Source: Pseudomonas lactucae (GTDB lineage: Bacteria > Pseudomonadota > Gammaproteobacteria > Pseudomonadales > Pseudomonadaceae). Taken from it: a DNA stretch of 52,456 bases. The translations under genes and the position numbers were made by a program. Where the stretch lies: positions 1-52,456 of the forward strand of contig NZ_JAFHKI010000001.1 in assembly GCF_016937615.1 (NCBI RefSeq). The letters are read 5' to 3'. Below are positions 46,134 through 52,456 of the stretch, one piece after another. Each line of letters begins with the position of its first letter. Position 1 is the first letter of the stretch. Under the pieces are notes generated by a model, which saw only the letters and a program-made list of their open reading frames with translations, did not search any database and had not been told where the DNA came from.

Positions 46134-47163
46134 TCAGCCGTTTGCAGGCCGGCGCGCGAAGGTTCGCTGAGGGTATGCGCAAAAAACTGCCCGGCCTCGA
46201 AAATAAGGTCACGGTGAATGCCTTCGCGGTCGACCCCATCGGCATCGGTGCAAATGGCCGGCATCGCCGCCAGTTGATCACTGTCACACGGGGCCATGAA
46301 CACGAAGTGCCCGGCCCCGGCCAGCAGTTTGAAATCCGGTGGCTGTGGCAGTTTGCGCGCCAGGGCCGCAGCGTTTTTGTCCACTGCGACCAGTTTGTCG
46401 CCGTCGCCGCTGTAGAGCAGCACTGGCACATGCACGTCGGCCAGGGTATGGCGACCGAACATCAGGCTCAGGGGCGCCATCAACATCAGTGCATGGATAC
46501 GCGGGTCCGATTGCGGCTGCAAGTCATCGCGGTCCATCACCAGCTCGCCTTTGGTGGTGCAGGCATCACGGTCTTCCGGGCGCTCCTGGCAATAGCGGCG
46601 CAGGCGCTCGAAATCCGGCTTGGCGCCCGCCAGGATCAGCGCGGTTTCGCCACCGGCGGAATAGCCGATAACGCCCACCTGATCGACGTCAACGAAGGGC
46701 GACAGCATCGGGTCCGCCAGCGTCGCGGTGATGGCTTCGGAAATCTGGATCGCCGGCCGTACAGGTTGCTCAGCGTGCCTAATCGGCTGTGGTCTTTATA
46801 GTTGTCGCCGGGATGCAGCACCGCCACCACCACAAAGCCCTTGCGCGCCAACGACGTGGCCAGGTCATGCAACGCCAGTGGCGTACCAGTGTTGCCATGG
46901 GACAGCATCAGCATCGGGAAACGGCCGATGGCGATTTTGGAGTCTTCAGTGGCGGCGACGCGATAGGCGCCCAACTGCGTGGAGCGCTCGGTGTCGGTGG
47001 AAGGATAGAACGCGACGGCTTTCATCGGCTGCAAGTCCAGCGGGTCGAGAAAGCTCATGCGATGAAAGCCCACACTCCAATGGGGGTGCGGCGCAGGCGC
47101 GGCGTGCACTGAAATCAGGCTGCCGAGCAGGGAGAGAACCATAACAGCACAAAGACGCATCAT
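46127..47163 (-). CDS. Secreted alpha/beta hydrolase (dienelactone/PAF-acetylhydrolase-like), broken by a one-base loss
   Basis: About 345 residues when repaired. Signal peptide MMRLCAVMVLSLLGSLISVHA, then FPMLMLSHGNTGTPLALHDL (oxyanion region), the nucleophile serine in GVIGYSAGGETA, and a late histidine in LAGAGHFVFMAP. These are the catalytic parts of an esterase-type alpha/beta hydrolase. The frame breaks near 46752, before the nucleophile: the upstream frame ends within SNLYGR and the downstream frame begins ADPMLSPFVDVDQVG. Restoring one base gives SNLYGRPIQISEAI between them. The start is supported by GGTGGA. The natural substrate is unknown. Confidence 0.83.
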
Positions 47164-47373
47164 GGGACGTCCACCTTTGCTGCGTGAGAACCGACATGTC
47201 GAATGAAAAGTCCAGGGTATTGAACCCATGCTTGCACAACCTGGGCCACATCAGAAAAGACAGCGTACAAACGAAAAAACTCCGTACTCCGTTCGCGTTC
47301 AGACGAGCAGAATACAGAGTTTAGGCGCCCGACCTCAGATTGAAACCGAGTAGAGGCGAAATTTACACAAGTC

Positions 47374-47985
47374 TTACGCCGCGGCGAACAATTCTTCGTT
47401 GATACGTACGTTGGCGTCGCTCATGGCTTTGTTGCGCACTTCATCACCATAGGCCAGGCCTTCGGCGCGAACCACTTCGATGTTGGTGATGCCAAGGAAG
47501 CCGAACAGCAGCTTCAAGTAGTCGACGTGGGCAGCGCCGGACGCTTGACCCGCATGCAGGCCGCCGGAGGTGGACACGATGATGACTTTCTTGTTGCCGC
47601 ACAGCCCTTCCGGACCGGCTTCGGTGTAGCGGAAGGTCTGGCCGGCGACGGCAATGCGGTCGATCCAGGCTTTGAGTTGCGTCGGGATGGTGAAGTTGTA
47701 CATCGGCGCACCGACGACGATGGCATCGGCGGCAAGGAACTCGGCCAGCGACGAGGCGCTCAGTTCAGCTTCGTGCTTCTGTGCCGCATCACGCAATTCG
47801 GCAGCGGTGCCCAAGGCGCCCAGGGTCGCGCCGGAAAAATGATTGATGGCGTCGCTGGCCAGGTCGCGGTAAGTGACTTCCACACCCGGTTCAGCGGCTT
47901 GCCAGGCTTTCACTACGCCAGCGCTGAGCTGACGGGAAGCCGAGTTGTCGCCGAGGATGCTGGAATCGATGTGCAAGAGTTTCAT
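47374..47985 (-). CDS. azoR: FMN-dependent NADH azoreductase
   Basis: A 203-residue flavodoxin-fold enzyme of the AzoR family that reduces quinones and azo compounds with NAD(P)H. Seen: [20 protein letters not shown] (phosphate-binding loop with SASRQLS), [32 protein letters not shown] and [18 protein letters not shown] before the ATG fixes the start; the open frame upstream is spurious. It is divergent from a LysR-type gene across a 126-base gap with an inverted repeat, the usual arrangement for LysR-controlled quinone reductases. Confidence 0.92.
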   Translation of the reverse strand: MKLLHIDSSILGDNSASRQLSAGVVKAWQAAEPGVEVTYRDLASDAINHFSGATLGALGTAAELRDAAQKHEAELSASSLAEFLAADAIVVGAPMYNFTIPTQLKAWIDRIAVAGQTFRYTEAGPEGLCGNKKVIIVSTSGGLHAGQASGAAHVDYLKLLFGFLGITNIEVVRAEGLAYGDEVRNKAMSDANVRINEELFAAA

Positions 47986-48080
47986 GGTGGATCTCCGAGG
48001 TGGGATCGACAAGGGCGATCTGATGGCGTTGATGCTACGCATCAATCCAATAGTCGATAAGCCGCCTGAAATGCGATAGT

Positions 48081-48100
48081 TTGTCCTACTGACAGGACAA
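48081..48100. promoter_or_regulatory. Inverted repeat TTGTCCT-N6-AGGACAA between azoR and the LysR gene
   Basis: Perfect 7-base arms with a 6-base spacer, 12 bases before the LysR start. A probable binding site for that regulator, suited to controlling both divergent genes. Confidence 0.6.
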
Positions 48101-48111
48101 TAGGCAGCAAC

Positions 48112-49020
48112 ATGCAAGACCTGAACGATCTCTACTATTTCGCCAAAGTCGTCGAAGCCGGCGGTTTCGCGGCCGCCGGACGGCTGCTGGGCATCCCCAA
48201 GTCGCGACTGTCGCGGCGCATTGCCGAGCTGGAAGAACGCCTGGGCGCACGCTTGCTGCAACGCACCACCCGCCAGTTGACCCTTACCGCCGTGGGCGAA
48301 CGTTACCTGCGTCATTGCCAGGCCATGCTGTTGGAAGCCGAGATGGCCGATGAGGCCGTGGCCAGTATGTCCAGTGAGCCGCGTGGGCGGTTGCGGGTCA
48401 CTTGCCCGGTGGGTTTGGCGCAAAACATGATGCCCGACGTGGTCGCCGGGTTTCTTGCCGCCTACCCCCAGGTGCAACTGGAGATGACCCTGGTCAATCG
48501 CCGTGTCGACCTGGTCGCCGAAGGTATCGACGTGGCCCTGCGCGTGCGCGATCTGGGCGACGAAGACCCGTTGCTGGTCACCAAGCGTCTGCGCCCGGCC
48601 CAGACCGTGCTGGTTGCCAGCCCTAATTTTTTAAACGGACGACAGGTCGGCACCCTCGACGACCTCAAGCAGTTGCCGATACTCGGCGCGCTGGAAGCGG
48701 ATCGCATGGTGCATCAACGCATTCTCGATCCCCAGGGCAACCCCCAGGACCTGGTGATGGAAGCACGTCTGGGCGTTGACGACTTCAATGTGCGCAAGGC
48801 CTGCGCCATCATGGGCCTGGGCTTCACCGTGCTGCCGATGATGTATTGCGAAGAAGAACTGGCCAGCGGCCGCCTGGTGCAACTGCTGCCACAATGGTCA
48901 TTGCCGGGCGGCTGGCTGCAGGCGGTGTACCCGCATCGACGTGGCGTACTGCCGGCCATTCGCGCCTGGATCGATTACCTGGAAGAAGGCTTTAAAAGCT
49001 GCGGAGACCGCCTGTTATGA
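48112..49020 (+). CDS. LysR-family transcriptional regulator
   Basis: A 302-residue regulator. N-terminal winged helix: [52 protein letters not shown]. The C-terminal ligand domain begins [14 protein letters not shown] and continues [19 protein letters not shown]. This CrgA/AaeR-like subgroup commonly controls a divergent oxidoreductase, here azoR. Its stop overlaps the next gene by four bases (ATGA 49017-49020), so the MmcQ-like gene is cotranscribed. It is not MexT: position and sequence type do not fit. Confidence 0.9.
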   Translation: MQDLNDLYYFAKVVEAGGFAAAGRLLGIPKSRLSRRIAELEERLGARLLQRTTRQLTLTAVGERYLRHCQAMLLEAEMADEAVASMSSEPRGRLRVTCPVGLAQNMMPDVVAGFLAAYPQVQLEMTLVNRRVDLVAEGIDVALRVRDLGDEDPLLVTKRLRPAQTVLVASPNFLNGRQVGTLDDLKQLPILGALEADRMVHQRILDPQGNPQDLVMEARLGVDDFNVRKACAIMGLGFTVLPMMYCEEELASGRLVQLLPQWSLPGGWLQAVYPHRRGVLPAIRAWIDYLEEGFKSCGDRLL

Positions 49021-49373
49021 AGATGACCGAAGAACACGTCGCCACGTTCTGCCTGAGCCTGCCCGGCGCGCGGGAAGACTACAAATGGGGTGGTGTGCGG
49101 GTGTTTTCGATTGCCGGCAACAAGATGTTCGCCCTGCAGAACCTGCGCGGCGACTCGTTGGCGTTCAAGGTCGACAAGGACCTTTTCCTGGGCCACGTGG
49201 ACCGTCCCGGCATCCACCCCGCGCCGTACCTGGCGCGTGCGCAGTGGATCATCATGAACACGCCCTACCCGCTGGGCGCCGAGGAGTTGCGTGGCCTGTT
49301 GCGGCGCTCCCACCAACTGGTGGTTAGCAAACTGCCCAAGCGCACGCAGATCGGCTTGCGGCTAGAGGACTGA
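49017..49373 (+). CDS. MmcQ/YjbR-family protein
   Basis: A 118-residue double-wing-fold protein: EEHVATFCLSLPGAREDYKW, GVRVFSIAGNKMFALQNL, SLAFKVDKDLF, ending [18 protein letters not shown]. The family is often annotated as DNA-binding, but a function is not established. It starts inside the LysR stop. The 3' end overlaps the convergent DUF1294 gene by 12 bases. Confidence 0.88.
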   Translation: MKMTEEHVATFCLSLPGAREDYKWGGVRVFSIAGNKMFALQNLRGDSLAFKVDKDLFLGHVDRPGIHPAPYLARAQWIIMNTPYPLGAEELRGLLRRSHQLVVSKLPKRTQIGLRLED

Positions 49374-49745
49374 CAACAAGGTGCCGCCCAGGAACAACTG
49401 ATCCAGCCAGAACACTTGGTGCAGCAACACAATCACCCAGAACAGCACTTGGTAAGAGACCTTGCGTGTCTTGTGACGAAACACCTGCTGGGCAATCAAC
49501 GCCCCCGGCCAACCGCCCGCCAGTTCCACCGCGTGGAGGATGTTTTCCGGGGTGCGCCAGCTGTCGGTCTGCGCCTTGCGTTTGTCACTCCAGTACAGGA
49601 AAAACGCGATCACGCTGACCACGCCATAGGCCGCCAGTGGGACCACGGTTTCGCCGCGTTGCCACACCAGCACCGACCCCAACAGCGGCGCCGCGCACAA
49701 CAGCACAAAGAGCGCCGCCTTCAAGCGTGGGTGCTGGATGCTCAT
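49362..49745 (-). CDS. DUF1294 small membrane protein
   Basis: A 127-residue protein with three or four hydrophobic segments ([48 protein letters not shown]). The DUF1294 core is clear: [34 protein letters not shown] and [10 protein letters not shown]. The start at 49745 is supported by a four-base overlap with the stop of uppP (ATGA). The function is unknown; it lies in the envelope, next to a cell-wall lipid enzyme. Confidence 0.85.
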   Translation of the reverse strand: MSIQHPRLKAALFVLLCAAPLLGSVLVWQRGETVVPLAAYGVVSVIAFFLYWSDKRKAQTDSWRTPENILHAVELAGGWPGALIAQQVFRHKTRKVSYQVLFWVIVLLHQVFWLDQLFLGGTLLSVL

Positions 49746-50572
49746 GCCTTGGCCGCCGCCCAGTCGATCCAACCGAACTGCCAGGTCGCCAGGATCAGCA
49801 GGCCAAAGCCGATGCGGTACCAGGCAAACGCCGCGTAGCTATGGCTGGCGATGAACTTGAGCAGGCCCTTGACCGCGATCATCGCGAAAATGAACGAGGT
49901 GACAAACCCGATGGCAAACACCGGCAGGTCCGCCGGCTGGAACAGGTCGCGGTACTTGTAGCCCGAGTACAGCGCCGCGCCGACCATGGTCGGCATGGCC
50001 AGGAAAAACGAGAACTCGGTGGCCGTCTTGCGCGACAGGCCGAACAGCAGGCCGCCGATGATGGTGGCACCGGAGCGCGAGGTACCGGGGATCATTGCCA
50101 GGCACTGGGCAAAGCCGACCTTGAGGGCATCTTTCCAAGTGATGTCATCGACCGTTTCAGCATGTACGGTATGTTCGCGCCGCTCAGCCCACAACATGAT
50201 CACCCCACCCACCACCAAGGCGGACGCCACCGTGATCGGGTTGAACAGGTAATGCTTGATCGCGTTCGCGAAAATCACCCCCAGCACCACTGCCGGTAGC
50301 ACGGCGATGATCAGGTTCACGGTGAAACGCTGGGCATTGCGCTGAGTCGGCAAACCGACGACCACGTCCAGGATCTTGCGGCGAAACTCCCAGACGACGG
50401 CCAGAATGGCCCCCAACTGGATAATGATATTGAACGCTTCGAAGCGCTCACCACCGAAGCCAATCAAGTCGGCGACAATGATCTGGTGGCCGGTGCTGGA
50501 AATCGGCAGGAACTCCGTCAGCCCCTCCACTACACCAAGAATCAATGCCTGAATGGCGGTCCAAAAATCCAT
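49742..50572 (-). CDS. uppP: Undecaprenyl-diphosphatase UppP (BacA)
   Basis: A 276-residue integral membrane enzyme that recycles undecaprenyl pyrophosphate for peptidoglycan and O-antigen synthesis; overexpression gives bacitracin resistance. Both active-site motifs are present: [20 protein letters not shown] near the N-terminus and [20 protein letters not shown] in the second half, with repeated hydrophobic helices. The start at 50572 has GGGGGAA upstream and the usual [13 protein letters not shown] opening; the frame is open to 50602. It is upstream of and overlaps the DUF1294 gene. Confidence 0.93.
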   Translation of the reverse strand: MDFWTAIQALILGVVEGLTEFLPISSTGHQIIVADLIGFGGERFEAFNIIIQLGAILAVVWEFRRKILDVVVGLPTQRNAQRFTVNLIIAVLPAVVLGVIFANAIKHYLFNPITVASALVVGGVIMLWAERREHTVHAETVDDITWKDALKVGFAQCLAMIPGTSRSGATIIGGLLFGLSRKTATEFSFFLAMPTMVGAALYSGYKYRDLFQPADLPVFAIGFVTSFIFAMIAVKGLLKFIASHSYAAFAWYRIGFGLLILATWQFGWIDWAAAKA

Positions 50573-50804
50573 GCTTCCCCCAAAGGTCATGCGCGGTGGC
50601 ATGCCTCACTAGTCTTTTTTAATGGTTCACTGACGACGCGCGCGCTGAAGGCCCAATGTTGATGATGGTCAACACCGGCCTGCAAAAATGCTGTGAAAAT
50701 CAGACAGTACTCAGGTTTTACGATTTCAGGCCGAAAGCCTATCAGACAAGGCGTAAAAGTCGATGCGACGCCCATAATTATAAAAAGCCCGGAGTGACAG
50801 GACG

Positions 50805-52439
50805 ATGAACAGTTTGCGCAATATGTCGATCAGCCGCCGCCTTTGGTTGATCCTGATAGTCGCCGTGCTCATGCTGATGGCCTTGGGTTTGCTGATGCTC
50901 AAGCAGATTCATGACGACCTTTACCAGGCCAAAAGACAACAGACCCAACACGTGGTGCAGACCGCCAGCGGCATCCTGACGTTTTATCACGGCCTCGAAA
51001 CCACCGGCGTGATGACCCGCGACGCCGCGCAAAAACAAGCCCTGAGCGCTGTGCGTGGGCTGCGTTACGACCATGACGATTACTTCTGGATCAACGACCT
51101 CACGCCCGTGATGATCATGCATCCGACCAACCCCAAGCTCGATGGCCAGAACCTTTCGGCGATCCGCGATCCGGACGGCTTTGCGATCTTCAATGAGTTC
51201 GCCAGCCTGGCCAAGGCCAAGGGCGCCGGCATCGTCAACTACCGTTGGCCCAAGCCGGGTGCCGAAGCACCAGTGGCCAAGACCTCGTATATCCAACTGT
51301 TTGAACCCTGGGGCTGGATCATCGGCTCTGGCGTCTACGTCGACGATGTACAGGCCGAGTTCAGCGCCCAGGTATGGAAAGCGTCATTCATCGTGCTGGG
51401 CATTGCGCTGGCGATGGGTTTGCTGGTGGCGCTGATTGCCCGCAGCATCGTGCAACCGCTGCAGGCAGCGGTGAATGCCATGGGCAACATCGCCAGCGGC
51501 GAAAGCGACCTGACCCGCAGTCTCGACACCCACGGCCGCGACGAAGTGACCCAGTTGTCCCAGCACTTCAACAGCTTCACGGCCAAGCTGCGCCAGGTGG
51601 TCAGCCAGTTGCAGGCCTGCGCCAACGCCCTGGGCGAGTCCTCCACGGAGCTGGGCAACAACGCCAGCCAGGCCCATGACCGCAGTCAGCAACAGTCGCA
51701 GCAGATGGAGTTGGTGGCCACCGCGATCAACGAAGTCACCTACGGCGTGCAGGATGTGGCCAAGAACGCCGAACACGCCGCCAGCGAAATGCGCGAAGCC
51801 GAAGCACAGGCCCAGCAAGGCCAGGTCAATATCGACGGCAGCCTGCAGCAGATCGACCAGTTGTCCAACACCATCAGCCAGGCCGTGGAAGTGATCCGCA
51901 CCCTGTCCAGCGAAAGCACGCAGATCGGAGGCGTGCTGGAAGTGATCCGTTCCATCGCCGACCAGACCAACCTGTTGGCGCTCAACGCCGCCATCGAAGC
52001 CGCGCGGGCCGGCGAGCAAGGTCGCGGGTTTGCCGTGGTCGCCGACGAAGTGCGGCTGCTGGCCCAGCGCACGCAAAAATCCACCGCCGAAATCCAGCTG
52101 ATGATCGAGCGCCTGCAGGGTCACTCGGAAGCGGCGGTCAAGGTGATCAGCGACAGCCACAGCGCTTCGCAACTGACCATCGAACAAGCCGGCCAGGCGG
52201 GTGCGAGCCTGACGGCCATCGGCCAGGCCTTGCGTAACCTCAACGGCCTGAACGCGTCGATTGCCAGCGCCACCCTGCAGCAAGCCCATGTGGTGGAAGA
52301 CATCAACCAGAACGTTACCGAGGCGGCGGGGCTGTCCCACAGCACGGCGGTAGCGGCGGAACAGTCGAGCCTGGCCAGTGCGCAGTTGCGTGGGTTGAGT
52401 GAACAGCTCGACGGGTTGCTGCGTCAGTTCAAGGTCTGA
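50805..52439 (+). CDS. Methyl-accepting chemotaxis receptor with single Cache domain
   Basis: A 544-residue receptor. Transmembrane helix at ~13-34, a periplasmic sCache_2 domain (~35-190; [36 protein letters not shown]), a second helix at ~196-214, HAMP, then the signalling domain with [20 protein letters not shown] and [18 protein letters not shown]. sCache_2 receptors sense small organic acids and similar ligands. No C-terminal pentapeptide is present (ends [10 protein letters not shown]). CAGGAC lies before the ATG. It is a lone receptor gene, intact, ending 17 bases before the window edge. Confidence 0.92.
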   Translation: MNSLRNMSISRRLWLILIVAVLMLMALGLLMLKQIHDDLYQAKRQQTQHVVQTASGILTFYHGLETTGVMTRDAAQKQALSAVRGLRYDHDDYFWINDLTPVMIMHPTNPKLDGQNLSAIRDPDGFAIFNEFASLAKAKGAGIVNYRWPKPGAEAPVAKTSYIQLFEPWGWIIGSGVYVDDVQAEFSAQVWKASFIVLGIALAMGLLVALIARSIVQPLQAAVNAMGNIASGESDLTRSLDTHGRDEVTQLSQHFNSFTAKLRQVVSQLQACANALGESSTELGNNASQAHDRSQQQSQQMELVATAINEVTYGVQDVAKNAEHAASEMREAEAQAQQGQVNIDGSLQQIDQLSNTISQAVEVIRTLSSESTQIGGVLEVIRSIADQTNLLALNAAIEAARAGEQGRGFAVVADEVRLLAQRTQKSTAEIQLMIERLQGHSEAAVKVISDSHSASQLTIEQAGQAGASLTAIGQALRNLNGLNASIASATLQQAHVVEDINQNVTEAAGLSHSTAVAAEQSSLASAQLRGLSEQLDGLLRQFKV

Positions 52440-52456
52440 CACTGCTCCAAATGTGG

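Noticed and set aside
48112..49020. The LysR gene as the missing mexT
   Set aside because: It is 28 kb from mexE, is divergent from azoR with its own inverted repeat, and its ligand domain is of another LysR subgroup.
50754..50777. Possible FliA promoter before the Cache receptor (TAAA ... GCCCATAA)
   Set aside because: The spacer is 12 bases rather than 15, and the -10 element has a mismatch at a conserved position.

Overview
The window reads as chromosomal DNA of a Pseudomonas of the P. fluorescens group. The evidence is high GC content with strong third-position GC, a MexEF-OprN pump, an efeUOBM iron-uptake set, a Ku/LigD pair, Pseudomonas-type PssA and YbiT, and GGGAGC-type REP repeats between genes. 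I recognised no tRNA, rRNA, CRISPR array, insertion sequence, integrase or phage gene.

Layout. (1) 0.06-5.9 kb: a small secreted SnoaL-like protein, then a signalling set joined by 4-base overlaps (GAF histidine kinase, LuxR-type regulator, CHASE3/PAS hybrid kinase, short response regulator), then a fatty-acid hydroxylase-family membrane protein. (2) 6.0-14.7 kb: a complete second-type chemotaxis operon (receptor-like protein, CheY, STAS protein, CheA, 4HB receptor, CheW, CheR, CheD, CheB) behind a near-consensus sigma-28 (FliA) promoter. (3) 14.9-20.8 kb: mexE-mexF-oprN behind a MexT-like box, closed by a strong terminator; mexT is not here. (4) 21.1-22.4 kb: an AT-rich, foreign-looking MFS transporter. 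(5) 22.5-27.9 kb: an AraC-type regulator, then efeU-efeO-efeB-efeM behind a Fur-box-like site. (6) 27.9-31.3 kb: a 1,139-residue toxin-like protein with a C-terminal hydrophobic, pore-forming-like region. (7) 31.5-40.0 kb: pssA, a TetR regulator with a perfect operator-like palindrome, a DUF1348 protein, a periplasmic sugar dehydrogenase with a small secreted partner, ku-ligD, and lpxO. (8) 40.3-52.4 kb: a TIGR03067-like protein, a methyltransferase, two MFS transporters, ybiT, an alpha/beta hydrolase, azoR with a divergent LysR regulator, an MmcQ/YjbR protein, a DUF1294 protein, uppP and a Cache-domain chemoreceptor.

Nine otherwise well-preserved genes are each broken by a net loss of one base in a short G/C-rich stretch: the LuxR regulator, hybrid kinase, CheA, 4HB receptor, CheW, CheD, EfeM, one MFS transporter and the hydrolase. 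Two of the breaks share the same ten bases. The simplest reading is systematic sequencing or assembly error rather than gene decay. These genes are given as full-length CDS with the break noted, and lengths are for the repaired frame.

I did not find a clear-cut new system. The best candidates for follow-up are the toxin-like protein with its private operator-like repeat, the sigma-28-driven STAS-containing chemotaxis operon whose receptor ends in a CheR/CheB-tether-like pentapeptide, and the overlapping four-gene phosphorelay at the left end.
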